A DNA stretch of 64,000 bases, taken from the NCBI RefSeq assembly GCF_000571935.1, contig NZ_ATAX01000006.1, forward strand, positions 62,001 through 126,000. Reading direction: 5' to 3'. A program made the translations under genes and the position numbers. Source of the DNA: Ruminococcus flavefaciens 007c (GTDB taxonomy: Bacteria; Bacillota; Clostridia; Oscillospirales; Ruminococcaceae). This document shows, piece by piece, positions 24,479 to 33,633 of this stretch. Numbering within the stretch: position 1 is the stretch's first letter; each line of letters begins with the position of its first letter. The notes beneath the pieces were generated by a model, which was given only the letters and a program-made list of their open reading frames with translations, had not been told where the DNA came from and searched no databases.

Positions 24479-24955
24479 TCATTTTATGACAAGATCCATT
24501 TCGCCATCTTCCGGCTCCTCAAATATACCTCTGAATTTAGCGGCAAGTCCCTCGTCTATGAAGTAGGCGTCGCTCCTGCCTGCTGCTACCTCAGTATTGC
24601 GCTTTTTTACACGCCTTTCCCATTCTTCGTCGTCAACGGTGATGTAGTGAAACTCGCAGGCTATGCCGCGGGAACGATAGAACTCCCTGGCGAAGTCTCT
24701 CTCCTGCCTTGTCCAGAAGCCCCAGTCCAGTATAACGTCTGTACCTGCCGCGATCATCTCCGCAGACTTTTTGTAGAGGTAGGCCTCGGTGCGGCGGACG
24801 TATTCATCGTGCATATCTCCAATATCGCCGCCGAGAATATCCAGCATAAGCTCATCGACAGAGAGTATCACGGCTCCGAGTTCTTCCCTGAGCTTCAGAG
24901 CGTAAGTGCTTTTTCCGCTACATATCCTTCCGCAGGTCATAATTACTTTAGGCAT
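24479..24955 (-). CDS. AAA-type P-loop kinase-like protein
   Basis: The start at 24955 (MPKVIMTCGRICSGKS) has GGGAG about 5 bp upstream and lies 8 bp after the stop of the previous gene, giving 158 residues. Walker A is GRICSGKST at about 9-17. DVILDWGFWTRQERD is the Walker-B-like segment, and EWERRVKKRN the lid arginines, as in the small AAA_33/zeta-toxin-like kinases that phosphorylate small molecules. There is no antitoxin gene, so a toxin role is not supported. It is coupled to an acetyltransferase gene, a pairing common among resistance-like or salvage enzymes. Confidence 0.85.
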   Translation of the reverse strand: MPKVIMTCGRICSGKSTYALKLREELGAVILSVDELMLDILGGDIGDMHDEYVRRTEAYLYKKSAEMIAAGTDVILDWGFWTRQERDFAREFYRSRGIACEFHYITVDDEEWERRVKKRNTEVAAGRSDAYFIDEGLAAKFRGIFEEPEDGEMDLVIK

Positions 24956-24963
24956 ATTCTCCC

Positions 24964-25386
24964 TCATTTCCTTATTATTTTGGTAAAGCCATGGCCGCTG
25001 TGCTCGTGAGGATGGCTTTTGTACCCGCATTTCAGATAGAATTCATCCTTGTTTTTAGCGCTCATCAGCTGAAAATAGCACCACCAGCCCTCTTTCAGCT
25101 CACCGCGGATAAACTCCTCGATATGCTCCACAAGTCCTTTTCCTACGCCCTGTCCCTGATTTTCTGGAGCAACTATAAGATCCTTCAGGAAAAACGCCAT
25201 ACCGCCATCTCCGATAAGCCTTGCCATGGCGATGACTTTTTCTCCGTCAAGCACAGAAAACGTAACATAGCTGTTTTTCAGTGAGGTCTCCACAAGCTCC
25301 CTGTCAGGTCTTCCCCAGCCCGCCGAATCAAAGAGCCTGATAAAGTCCTCTGCATCCAGTGTATTATGTGATATACGGTAATCCAT
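24964..25386 (-). CDS. GNAT family N-acetyltransferase
   Basis: The 140-residue product starts at 25386 behind GGAGTG. It carries the GNAT strands (VTFSVLDGEKVIAMARLIGD), the acetyl-CoA loop QGQGVGKGLVEHIEE at about 75-89 and a C-terminal Tyr region (KDEFYLKCGYKSHP). It should acetylate an amine; the substrate is unknown. It is first of a two-gene leftward operon with the P-loop kinase-like gene. Confidence 0.92.
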   Translation of the reverse strand: MDYRISHNTLDAEDFIRLFDSAGWGRPDRELVETSLKNSYVTFSVLDGEKVIAMARLIGDGGMAFFLKDLIVAPENQGQGVGKGLVEHIEEFIRGELKEGWWCYFQLMSAKNKDEFYLKCGYKSHPHEHSGHGFTKIIRK

Positions 25387-25461
25387 ATCAATTCACTCCT
25401 TTACAGTAGATTATACCATATGTACAGTATTATTGCAATAATCTGTCCGATGTAAAAAAAG

Positions 25462-25490
25462 TTGCAAACGCCGACAAAAAGTGATATAAT
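25462..25490 (+). promoter_or_regulatory. Promoter of VanY-type peptidase gene
   Basis: TTGCAA (25462-25467), 17-bp spacer, TATAAT (25485-25490), about 125 bp upstream of the start codon, leaving a long leader. Confidence 0.75.
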
Positions 25491-25614
25491 ATAATTGTAT
25501 TCAGCATTTATCGTTTAAAAATGAATTTATTATGATGATGCAACACTTCCTTGTTACAATCCGTTTATTCTTATTGAAAGCAAATCCAAAATAAAAAACA
25601 AAGGAGAATAAAAA

Positions 25615-26499
25615 ATGAAAAAGACAATACTGGGCGCAATCGCACTAACAGCTATACTCTCATGCTCAGCCTGCGGAAAAGATGTCGGCAAAAGCGACGA
25701 ATCTCCGCTTGCTCCGGTCACAACGACCAACGAGGAAGTATCAGCAGCTGTTACGACTACCGCTTCCAAGACAAACGAAAAAACCACCACTACAACTTCT
25801 GATGAAGAGTCCGAGACTACCACAACTGCCGAGGAAGTGACCGAAAATACCACCACCGCAGATGCTGCGCCCGCAGGCGGCGGAGAAAGTTCCGTACAGC
25901 AGAGCTCGCCTGCTCACTCACATGACTCTGTTCCTTCCCCCAACGACTACAACTACGGTCCCGCACCTGCACAGTACAACATCGACGGACTCACATACAT
26001 ACAGGGCGTACTCATTGCCAACAAGAGCTACAGCCTTCCCGCAGACTTCAATCCTGGAATTGACCCTACTTGTCAGAGCCAGTTCAACAAGCTCCAGAGT
26101 GACGCTTCGGCTCAGGGGCTCAATATATGGTTTGCATCGGGCTTCCGCTCATACGACTATCAGAGCCAGATCTACAATAACTACGTAGCCCGTGACGGTC
26201 AGGCTGCGGCAGATACCTATTCCGCCCGTCCGGGACATTCCGAGCATCAGACAGGCCTTGCCATCGACGTTAACCAGATAGATGACAGCTTCATCGGTAC
26301 TCCCGAGGCTATCTGGCTGGAGAACCACTGCCACGAGTACGGCTTTATTCTCCGCTACCCTCAGGGCAAGCAGGATATAACAGGCTATAAGTACGAATCA
26401 TGGCATATCCGCTACGTGGGAACAGATATGTCCTACGCTATCCACAACAGCGGACTCACTCTTGAGGAATACTTCGGTATTGATTCATACTACCACTGA
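25615..26499 (+). CDS. D,D-carboxypeptidase, VanY/LAS family lipoprotein
   Basis: The 294-residue protein begins with a lipoprotein signal (MKKTILGAIALTAILSCSAC) and then a Thr-rich, low-complexity linker of about 70 residues that may span the cell wall. The catalytic domain (about 125-285) has SGFRSYDYQ, the zinc motif RPGHSEHQTGLAIDV (SxHxxGxAxD) and SWHIRYVG with the second His ligand. VanY-type enzymes remove the terminal D-Ala from peptidoglycan stem peptides. No van resistance genes are near, so it is probably a housekeeping wall-trimming enzyme. It is monocistronic. Confidence 0.93.
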   Translation: MKKTILGAIALTAILSCSACGKDVGKSDESPLAPVTTTNEEVSAAVTTTASKTNEKTTTTTSDEESETTTTAEEVTENTTTADAAPAGGGESSVQQSSPAHSHDSVPSPNDYNYGPAPAQYNIDGLTYIQGVLIANKSYSLPADFNPGIDPTCQSQFNKLQSDASAQGLNIWFASGFRSYDYQSQIYNNYVARDGQAAADTYSARPGHSEHQTGLAIDVNQIDDSFIGTPEAIWLENHCHEYGFILRYPQGKQDITGYKYESWHIRYVGTDMSYAIHNSGLTLEEYFGIDSYYH

Positions 26500-26525
26500 T
26501 AACAAACAGGATAATATGTATTCTC

Positions 26526-26552
26526 AGCCCCGATGTCTGCTGCATCGGGGCT
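26526..26552 (+). terminator. Terminator after VanY-type gene
   Basis: AGCCCCGATG and CATCGGGGCT form a perfect 10-bp stem with a 7-nt loop, followed by TTCTC. Confidence 0.85.
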
Positions 26553-26655
26553 TTCTCATGCCTACAGGATATATGCTGTAAAAAAATTCTGAAAAAATAT
26601 TATTATTCATTAAGAGTTTCCGAAGAGATATACGTCTAAGTAATGAAGGATGTTT

Positions 26656-26745
26656 TCCGGACAGCGTTCCTGAAGCGGAAAGTGTGCTCCGCTGCTGTCC
26701 GAAGCCTTTGCATATACACATATAAGGGCATAAAGCCCCTTTGCA
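26656..26745 (+). other. Structured non-coding stretch upstream of serpin gene
   Basis: The 26.5-26.9 kb gap holds no gene. CGGACAGC (26658-26665) pairs with GCTGTCCG (26694-26701), enclosing an inner GCGGA/TCCGC stem (26675-26692). A second hairpin, AGGGC-ATAAA-GCCCC followed by TTT, comes about 30 bp later. This could be a small RNA with its terminator; no promoter was identified. Confidence 0.35.
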
Positions 26746-26829
26746 GCTGATCTTTTGTTCCGTTTTACGCAGCCGCAGAGCACATTTCGTCTTTTTTGCC
26801 CTTTTTGTGTGTTTAATGCATTTTTTTAT

Positions 26830-26858
26830 TTGACGCCGCAGAATAACGGTGTTATACT
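26830..26858 (+). promoter_or_regulatory. Promoter of serpin gene
   Basis: TTGACG (26830-26835), 17-bp spacer, TATACT (26853-26858), 55 bp upstream of the ATG. Confidence 0.85.
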
Positions 26859-26913
26859 TTATCCAAGGGTAGCAATATCCTGTATCATCCCATTACGAAA
26901 GGAGTTATTCACT

Positions 26914-28842
26914 ATGGAAAACATGAAAACACTGACCAAGGTCACCGCCGGTATCCTGAGCTTCGCACTGGCTATGGGAGCTGTGAGTACCGTCCCTGCC
27001 GCACCGCGGCTCAGCAGCGCTGTGGCTGCCGAAACCTCAGAGGAACAGCTCTATGATTACTGCCTCCAGGACGTCTTTATCCTGTCCGCCGATATCTCCG
27101 AAGATAAGGCCACATTCAAGGCAGTACCAAGGATGCACGGTATTTATTCCATCTGGTCTTACAGCCATATCATGAGCTTTGAGATCGATCCCGCTTTAAT
27201 AAATGAATCAAGCGAACTGTTCGATAAGGACGTTTCCATGATCGATAATCTCAGCGACGACTCTGTTGTTACCATAAAATTCACCTCAAAATATGATTAT
27301 CCCCTGCTCCGTCTGACAGAGGAAGAGAGAGAAAATATGGTTTTTGACAGCAGGGAAACCTATAAAATATATGATATAGTGAAAATAGAGGCTCCCGGTA
27401 TCCATTACTACGGCGATATAAACGACGACGGAGTCATCGATTCCTTCGACCTCATCACCTACCGCAAGTGCCTTGCAGACCCTGCCAAGCAGAAGGAGCT
27501 CAACGAGTTCATGTTCGGCAACGGCGATATAAACAAGAATGACGAGATCGACGATGACGACCTCAAGCGCGTTTCCGACTATATCCTTGGAAACATCGAC
27601 GATTTCTACGGCGATTGCGCAATAGGAAGCGTCCGTCTGGACAATACCGTAAGTGTTGAAGCCTCCGAAGGAAAGGTCACCGATGAAGCCTTTGCAAAGG
27701 CTGAGATGAATTTTGGCATCGACCTGCTGAAGAGATGCTTTGATCCTACAAAGAAGGACGAAGAAAATCTCCTTATCTCGCCCTTGTCTATCTCCTCTGC
27801 CCTTGCTATGACCGCAAACGGCGCCGACGGAAAAACAAAAGAAGAGATGGAAAAGGTTCTTTGCGAAGACATGACTCTCGACCAGCTCAACGAGTATCTG
27901 GCTTACTATGCAGCCAATCTTCCCGATGAATCCAAGAAAAAGATATATCTTGCAAATTCTATCTGGTTCAAGGACGATCCTACTTTACAGGTATATGACA
28001 GCTTCCTTGAAACAAACAAGAAGTTCTATAATTCCGAGATATACAAAACTCCGTTCAATGAAAACACAGTCAATGACATAAACAGCTGGGTGAGCAAAAA
28101 CACAAGAGGTATGATCCCCTCACTGCTCCAGAAAAACGCCTTTGAACCTAAAAACAACATAAATATAATGATGGTGCTCATGAACACACTCTATTTTGAG
28201 GCAGAATGGCGCTGTCCCTACACAAGTTCCTATGACGGAAAGTTTACCGATCTGAACGGCATTGAGCATAATATCAAGAGAATGTCCAGCGAAGAGAGCA
28301 AGTATTATGATCTCGGCGATGCAGACGCCTTCAAGAAGGATTACGAAGGCGGAGATTACAGCTTCGTAGGTATCCTTCCCAAGGAAAAGAACATTATTGA
28401 TTACATAAACGATCTCGACGCAGACAAGCTGGCTGAAGGTCTCAAGGAGTATGAGGATCCCGACAGCATAGAGCTCCACGTTATGATACCCAAGTTCAAG
28501 TATAATTATAAGAAGAGCCTTTCCGAGGTCCTTGAAAACATGGGCATGGCTGATGCTTTCGACAACGAAAAAGCTGACTTCTCAAAGATCAATGATCTCT
28601 CAGTAACGGATGCATCGCCTCTTTTCATAAATGACGTTTTACATAAGACAAGGATCGAGGTTACAGAAAAGGGCACAAAGGCTGCTGCCGTAACAGCTAT
28701 TATGATGGCTGCTACCTCCGCTCTTCCGCCCGAGAGAAAGAAGATCTACATCGAGCTCGACAGACCTTTCGTATACATGATCGTTGACAAGAACAACGTT
28801 CCGTTATTCATAGGTGCTGCAACACAGCTGGAGGAAAAATAA
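26914..28842 (+). CDS. Secreted serpin with dockerin module
   Basis: The start at 26914 has AAAGGAG 8 bp upstream and lies downstream of the promoter. The 642-residue protein has a Sec signal (about 1-38, ending SSAVAAE), an N-terminal domain I cannot assign (about 40-165), a dockerin (about 166-232; GDINDDGVIDSFDLITYRK and GDINKNDEIDDDDLKRVSDY) and a full serpin domain (about 255-642). The serpin reactive loop hinge is EKGTKAAAVTAIMMAATSAL, where small residues allow loop insertion, followed by RPFVYMIVD and the C-terminal strand. Serpins trap proteases by covalent inhibition. The dockerin would place the inhibitor on a cohesin scaffold at the cell surface, where it may guard the enzyme complex against proteases. 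It is monocistronic. The P1 residue cannot be set with certainty. Confidence 0.95.
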   Translation: MENMKTLTKVTAGILSFALAMGAVSTVPAAPRLSSAVAAETSEEQLYDYCLQDVFILSADISEDKATFKAVPRMHGIYSIWSYSHIMSFEIDPALINESSELFDKDVSMIDNLSDDSVVTIKFTSKYDYPLLRLTEEERENMVFDSRETYKIYDIVKIEAPGIHYYGDINDDGVIDSFDLITYRKCLADPAKQKELNEFMFGNGDINKNDEIDDDDLKRVSDYILGNIDDFYGDCAIGSVRLDNTVSVEASEGKVTDEAFAKAEMNFGIDLLKRCFDPTKKDEENLLISPLSISSALAMTANGADGKTKEEMEKVLCEDMTLDQLNEYLAYYAANLPDESKKKIYLANSIWFKDDPTLQVYDSFLETNKKFYNSEIYKTPFNENTVNDINSWVSKNTRGMIPSLLQKNAFEPKNNINIMMVLMNTLYFEAEWRCPYTSSYDGKFTDLNGIEHNIKRMSSEESKYYDLGDADAFKKDYEGGDYSFVGILPKEKNIIDYINDLDADKLAEGLKEYEDPDSIELHVMIPKFKYNYKKSLSEVLENMGMADAFDNEKADFSKINDLSVTDASPLFINDVLHKTRIEVTEKGTKAAAVTAIMMAATSALPPERKKIYIELDRPFVYMIVDKNNVPLFIGAATQLEEK

Positions 28843-28905
28843 GATCACCCCTCCGTGTTCAGCAAAAGTATCGATATTCCGTTCTGCGGATAATGATATA
28901 TGCGG

Positions 28906-28940
28906 TTCAGCCCCGACACATTGAATGTGTCGGGGCTGAA
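28906..28940. terminator. Terminator shared by serpin and PASTA genes
   Basis: TTCAGCCCCGACACA and TGTGTCGGGGCTGAA form a perfect 15-bp stem with loop TTGAA, followed by CTTGTATATT. It lies between converging genes. Confidence 0.9.
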
Positions 28941-28965
28941 CTTGTATATTCAATTCAAAGCATCA

Positions 28966-30930
28966 TCAATTGCCATTCCCGTTACTGATATACAGAGTTA
29001 TGGAGGAGCCGCTCTCTGCCTCAGAACCTTCCTTGAGAGACTGATCCACTACAGTTCCCACGGGCTTATCCGAATTAACTTCCTCGGTATTGACCTTAAA
29101 TCCCCTGTAAGATGCCCTGACAATTGCGTCATCAACATTAAGGTCGATATAGTTCTCCACAGGTATCGCTCCTGTTCCTTCCATGCTGACGTACAACTTA
29201 ACTGTGGAACCGGCAGCCGCTTCTGTACCTTCTTGCGGATCTGTTCTTATAACGTAGCCGGGCTCGACCATAATATCCTTAACTTTGCAGATCTCAACAT
29301 TGTATCCTATTTCCTCAAGCATTGACTGCGCGAGCTTGTACTGCATATTCGCACAGCCGGGGATCTCTGCTGCATCTTCCTGATCACCGACAGAGCTGTT
29401 GAATTTATTTTCTGCAATATCCATAAGCTTTTTGTACAGCTCATCCGAGACCTTAAAACTCTTTTCGACGCAGTGATAGAAGAATGATACTTCGTTATCG
29501 TCATAAAGATACATCATATAATTGTCCCTGTTATTCTTATTCTTGAAAAATACACGATAAACAGGACGTCCTGTGTTATTTATGTCAGTCTCTTTTCCTT
29601 CGTATTTTTCCTCTGTAAGAGCCGATCTTATTTCTTTTCTTTCAGCCTCATCAAATACGCGCTGATCCTCACGGGAATTATTGCTCTCCCCAAGATTGCG
29701 CTCTAATACATATTTATCGAAATCCCGCGTATTGATAAGCTTATCGGGAGTAACACCGTTCTTCACCGTTTCATACTCATCAAGTATTATCCTTAATACC
29801 TTGTCGGTGTTTTCCTTGCCCACATCATAGTCAGCGTATTTTATATTTCCGTTTTCATCGCAGTCGGATACTGAAATAATGCCCTGATCCGTAACCGAAG
29901 CGCTCAGGCTGTTCCCTGCCGACATACTGCGGCAGTTGAATTCTGCCTTGTATGCGGGTTCTGGATAGTCTTTTCCTTCCGGCATTTCCTTCCAGTCAAA
30001 TCCCGCAAAAAGCTCTGCAATTTCTATAATGCCTCCTGTATACGGACCGTACATCTCATATATGGTGCGGAAACCTGCTTCCGAGTGTTCGGTGAGTATA
30101 AACATGAAATTATCCCGTGGGGTCTCAAAGCTGTTTTTCTGTATGGGATCGTAGATATTGACATATTCACCTGCCGTAGTCTGCGGCATCTCTGCTGTTG
30201 CCTCCCATACCTTATGGATAAGGTCATCATAGGGCTCGGAGATATAAAGCAGCACATCACCTGACTCAATATCAAATTCCGACGCTGCATATACAGCCTT
30301 CTGTATATCTTCGCTGATCCGCCATCTGCTCTGAGTTTCTCCGTTATCGCAGAGAATTGTGCCGTCGCCGTATAATACGAAGCTGAATACATCTTCGGCC
30401 TTTCTGAAAAATATCTGAACCGACTCTCCGTCGGGCACAGGAGTATCAACAGGCACCTCTGTCCATTCGCCCTCATTGAATGCCTTCACCATAGCCGTGC
30501 GGAGTTCATCCTTGGGAATGAATACCTGCGGTGCAACAGCAGCTGTCATTATCCTCATATCATGGCCGCTGAGGTCACCGAAGGGAGAGACTGCTGTCTC
30601 ATTTTCCGATACATTGGTTATATGGTTCTGACCGCCTTTTCTGAACAGCAGCACACCTCCCGTAACAGCTCCTGCTGTCAGTGCAAGGGCAGCTGCCGCA
30701 GCAACGAACTTCTGCCATATTGGCTTTCTGTACTTTTCCACTCCCGATACCTCGAGAGTTTCCGTATTTATATTGTTACTTTCCTTGGTTCTTTCTTTGT
30801 ATATCTTTCTGCTCATTGCAAACATTCTCTCCTTTTCTTCGTTGGAAGCAGGACAGTCGGCCGCAATAATTCTTACTGTTTCATCATCTGCGTTTTCCAA
30901 AACATCAAGATCAAGATCCTTATCGTTCAT
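28966..30930 (-). CDS. Membrane anti-sigma-like protein with C-terminal PASTA domains
   Basis: The 654-residue protein has a cytoplasmic acidic N-terminus (1-72), one membrane segment (FVAAAAALALTAGAVTGGVLLF, about 75-96), a large extracellular part and two PASTA-like repeats at the C-terminus (about 515-654; VEPGYVIRTDPQEGTEAAAG and KPVGTVVDQSLKEGSEAESG). It lies directly downstream of an ECF sigma factor gene, so the N-terminal tail is probably the anti-sigma part. The classic zinc HxxxCxxC motif is not seen. PASTA domains bind muropeptides or beta-lactams in other proteins, so the pair may sense cell-wall state. A fusion of an anti-sigma anchor with PASTA domains, instead of a PASTA kinase, is uncommon. 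Confidence 0.8.
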   Translation of the reverse strand: MNDKDLDLDVLENADDETVRIIAADCPASNEEKERMFAMSRKIYKERTKESNNINTETLEVSGVEKYRKPIWQKFVAAAAALALTAGAVTGGVLLFRKGGQNHITNVSENETAVSPFGDLSGHDMRIMTAAVAPQVFIPKDELRTAMVKAFNEGEWTEVPVDTPVPDGESVQIFFRKAEDVFSFVLYGDGTILCDNGETQSRWRISEDIQKAVYAASEFDIESGDVLLYISEPYDDLIHKVWEATAEMPQTTAGEYVNIYDPIQKNSFETPRDNFMFILTEHSEAGFRTIYEMYGPYTGGIIEIAELFAGFDWKEMPEGKDYPEPAYKAEFNCRSMSAGNSLSASVTDQGIISVSDCDENGNIKYADYDVGKENTDKVLRIILDEYETVKNGVTPDKLINTRDFDKYVLERNLGESNNSREDQRVFDEAERKEIRSALTEEKYEGKETDINNTGRPVYRVFFKNKNNRDNYMMYLYDDNEVSFFYHCVEKSFKVSDELYKKLMDIAENKFNSSVGDQEDAAEIPGCANMQYKLAQSMLEEIGYNVEICKVKDIMVEPGYVIRTDPQEGTEAAAGSTVKLYVSMEGTGAIPVENYIDLNVDDAIVRASYRGFKVNTEEVNSDKPVGTVVDQSLKEGSEAESGSSITLYISNGNGN

Positions 30931-30943
30931 GACTGTACCTCCT

Positions 30944-31510
30944 TTAAAGTGAAATGTTCATAGCGGTGAGCTTATCCCTGAGCTTTTTAAGAGCGCGTCC
31001 CGCACGGGTTCGGACTGCCTCGGGAGTAAGTGACACAAGTTCGGAGATCTCCCGCGAGCTGCGCATAAAGAAATATTTCTGCATGATTATAGTGGAATCG
31101 GGCTCCCCCAGATGCTCTATACACTGTATAAGCGAGCTTCGGAGCTCTTTTTTCTCCACTGTGTCTGCTGTATCATCGGGAGCCTCAATGCTGAGCGCTT
31201 CCTCTCCATCAATGGAAATACTTTCGATACCTCTTTTGGTCAGCCTTTTGTATACGTCTATCGCCTTCCTTCTTGCCACAGTGCCTATAAACCCCGAAAT
31301 ATCACCATTGGAGCACCTGCTGCTGTCATAGTGCATATACACGTCCGCAAAGACGTCTCCCACACATTCCTCTATATCCTCTCTTCCGGCACAGCTTCTC
31401 AGCCTGCTGAAAACTATGGTATATACATAGTTGAAGTATTCATTGAAGAGAGTTCTCTGCGCTTCCTCCACAGATACAGCAGAGGCTTTGCGATACTCTT
31501 CGTGTGTCAT
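30944..31510 (-). CDS. ECF-type RNA polymerase sigma factor
   Basis: The start at 31510 (MTHEEYRKASAV) has GGTG 5-8 bp upstream; 188 residues result. Sigma region 2 (FNEYFNYVYTIVFSRL ... DIEECVGDVFADVYMHY ... FIGTVARRKAIDVYKR) and region 4 (STIIMQKYFFMRSSREISEL, then TPEAVRTRAGRALKKLRDKL) are both clear. ECF factors direct polymerase to a small regulon and are held by a membrane anti-sigma, here probably the downstream PASTA protein (13 bp away). No own promoter motif could be named with confidence. Confidence 0.95.
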   Translation of the reverse strand: MTHEEYRKASAVSVEEAQRTLFNEYFNYVYTIVFSRLRSCAGREDIEECVGDVFADVYMHYDSSRCSNGDISGFIGTVARRKAIDVYKRLTKRGIESISIDGEEALSIEAPDDTADTVEKKELRSSLIQCIEHLGEPDSTIIMQKYFFMRSSREISELVSLTPEAVRTRAGRALKKLRDKLTAMNISL

Positions 31511-31637
31511 TTTATCACCTTCTATTAAAAAAGCTATCCGACGCGTCATCGGCTTTCACTATATCTATTCCGACAACCAAAAAGAAACGTGACAGGCGTG
31601 AAATTATTTTTATATTTTAACATAAACTATCCCCATA

Positions 31638-31680
31638 AAAAAACCATGACATAACGTATAACGAAATGCCATGGTTTTAT
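31638..31680. terminator. Hairpin between pilin-like gene and sigma factor gene
   Basis: AAAACCATG and CATGGTTTT form a 9-bp stem around a 22-nt loop, with A-rich sequence on one side and T-rich on the other. On the minus strand it ends the pilin-like transcript. Confidence 0.75.
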
Positions 31681-31708
31681 CATTTTTTACCTAACTTACT
31701 GTCTCGGA

Positions 31709-32272
31709 TCAGCTGAAATCAGGATCGGGACTAGGACAAAGCCTGTAAATAGGTGTATTTGTGTTTCCGTCGCCTACCCATATCTCAACATCCAGCGGAT
31801 CGGGTTCACGATAGCATATAAACCAGCGGTTAAGCTTCTTGCCTGCAGATGACTTCTGGAACTTAACAGGACATTTCTGAGTGCCCATGAATTTATTGAG
31901 TTCGTCCTGGAAAAGCTGAGTATCAACACTTCCGCCGCTCCATGTAGAACGGTTATGGCCAGCATTTGCTGCACCGTCCTTGGTACAAACTACTGTTAAC
32001 ATGTACGACTCAGGAACACCTTCAGTCTTTACAGTAACATTATGATGACTTGTATTGTTCTTTTCAAATGAATCCTGAATTTCTGCTTCACCTGCAAGCA
32101 CGGACAATACGCTGTCACGAATATTCTTCGCACTGGTAATGTCTGCTGAGCGCTTTGCTCTCTTTACGTAACCGAGCATCGACGGAACGAGTATTGCAGC
32201 CAATACGCCGATAATAGCTATGACTACAATGAGTTCTACCAGGGTAAAACCCTTCTTAGTGTATTTTGCCAT
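31709..32272 (-). CDS. Type IV pilin-like protein
   Basis: The start at 32272 has GGGGG about 8 bp upstream and gives 187 residues. The class III signal is KYTKKG/FTLVELIVVIAIIG: short basic leader, Gly before the cleavage site, Phe+1 and Glu+5, followed by the long hydrophobic helix. The C-terminal globular part has two Cys (VVCTKD, KCPVKF) and ends with LCPSPDPDFS. It could build a pilus or a pseudopilus after cleavage by a prepilin peptidase. No pilus assembly ATPase, platform protein or peptidase gene lies nearby, so it depends on genes elsewhere. It is monocistronic. Confidence 0.9.
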   Translation of the reverse strand: MAKYTKKGFTLVELIVVIAIIGVLAAILVPSMLGYVKRAKRSADITSAKNIRDSVLSVLAGEAEIQDSFEKNNTSHHNVTVKTEGVPESYMLTVVCTKDGAANAGHNRSTWSGGSVDTQLFQDELNKFMGTQKCPVKFQKSSAGKKLNRWFICYREPDPLDVEIWVGDGNTNTPIYRLCPSPDPDFS

Positions 32273-32415
32273 ATAAATCCCCCCATAGTGTTTATTAAGC
32301 AAAATAGTTGTGTTCAGTTTTTTTAATTATACGTCATTTTTGGTAAATTGTCAATAGGATATTCAAAAAAATTTAATATGCCTGTATAGTTTTTTGGCTA
32401 TATTACGTACAGTTA

Positions 32416-33633
32416 TCATTTTACTGCTATCTTCTTGAATGCCTTCTTACCCTTGCGGACAATGATCTCGCCGTCAAGCTTTATCATCTCCTTGGGATCG
32501 GTCTTTTTCTCATCATTGACTGTGATGCCGCCCTGCTGTACAAGACGTCTTGCCTCGGATATCGAGGGAGCAAGCTCTGCCTTTACAAGGAGACTGAGAA
32601 GTCCGATCGCTCCGTCTGTAAGGTCTGCGGAATCTATCTCTGCAACGGGCATATTCTCATTGGAGCCGTTGCCTCCGAAGAGAGCCTTTGCAGCTGCCTT
32701 TGCCTTTTCAGCCTCTTCCTCACCGTGTACCAGCTTGGTGAGCTCGTAAGCAAGAAGCTCCTTGGCAGCATTGAACTGTGCGCCCTCCATGGTCTTTTCC
32801 ATTTCCTCGATCTGCTCAACTGGAACGAAGGTCAGCATTTTCAGGCACTTGATAACATCAGCGTCATCAACATTTCTCCAGTACTGGAAGAAATCGTAGG
32901 GAGATGTCTTTTCAGGATCAAGCCATACTGCGCCTTTCTCTGTCTTGCCCATCTTCTTGCCCTCGGAGTTGAGGAGAAGTGTGATAGTCATAGCGTAAGC
33001 GTCCTTGCCCAGCTTTCTTCTGATGAGCTCGGTGCCGCCCAGCATATTGCTCCACTGGTCGTCGCCGCCGAACTGCATATTGCAGCCGTACTTCTGGAAG
33101 AGCTGGTAGAAGTCGTAACTCTGCATTATCATGTAGTTGAATTCAAGGAATGAGAGTCCGCGCTCAAGTCTCTGCTTGTAGCACTCGGCTGTGAGCATAC
33201 GGTTTACGCTGAAATGTGCGCCTACCTCACGGAGCACCTCGATGTAGTTGAGGTTCATGAGCCAGTCTGCGTTGTTTACCACGATAGCCTTGTCTTCTGA
33301 GAAGTCGATGAAGCGGCTCATCTGCTTCTTGAAGCAGTCAACGTTGTGCTGGATAGTCTCGGGAGTCATCATCTTGCGCATATCGGTCTTGCCCGAGGGA
33401 TCGCCGATCATGGCTGTACCGCCTCCGATGAGGACGATGGGCTTGTTGCCTGCCATCTGGAGACGCTTCATAAGGCAGAGTGCCATGAAGTGTCCCACAT
33501 GGAGGGAGTCCGCAGTGGGATCGAAGCCGATGTAGAAGGTAGCCTTGCCTGCATTGACAAGCTCCTCTATTTCCTTTTCGTCTGTGAGCTGCGCGAGGAG
33601 TCCTCTGCGCTTGAGTTCTTCAAAAGTAGTCAT
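32416..33633 (-). CDS. tyrS: Tyrosyl-tRNA synthetase
   Basis: The 405-residue class I synthetase starts behind AAAGGAGAAATAAATA. HVGH is at about 45-48 (HIGH motif), KMGKTEKG at about 230 (KMSKS variant), and [12 protein letters not shown] binds tyrosine. The C-terminal S4-type RNA-binding domain ([17 protein letters not shown]) is present. It charges tRNA-Tyr. The nearest strong promoter is far upstream, in front of a tyrosine T-box (35.17-35.44 kb), with two membrane protein genes between. No strong promoter was found in the 125-bp gap directly upstream, only a hairpin (ATGAAAACG-CCCGA-CGTTTTCAT at 33706-33728), so tyrS is probably the third gene of a T-box-controlled operon. Confidence 0.97.
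   Translation of the reverse strand: MTTFEELKRRGLLAQLTDEKEIEELVNAGKATFYIGFDPTADSLHVGHFMALCLMKRLQMAGNKPIVLIGGGTAMIGDPSGKTDMRKMMTPETIQHNVDCFKKQMSRFIDFSEDKAIVVNNADWLMNLNYIEVLREVGAHFSVNRMLTAECYKQRLERGLSFLEFNYMIMQSYDFYQLFQKYGCNMQFGGDDQWSNMLGGTELIRRKLGKDAYAMTITLLLNSEGKKMGKTEKGAVWLDPEKTSPYDFFQYWRNVDDADVIKCLKMLTFVPVEQIEEMEKTMEGAQFNAAKELLAYELTKLVHGEEEAEKAKAAAKALFGGNGSNENMPVAEIDSADLTDGAIGLLSLLVKAELAPSISEARRLVQQGGITVNDEKKTDPKEMIKLDGEIIVRKGKKAFKKIAVK

Noticed and set aside
24479..24955. Zeta-type toxin of a toxin-antitoxin pair
   Set aside because: The protein is kinase-like, but the neighbour is an acetyltransferase and no antitoxin is present.
26755..26913. N-terminal extension of the serpin gene
   Set aside because: It covers the promoter; the ATG at 26914 has a good ribosome binding site and gives a proper signal peptide.
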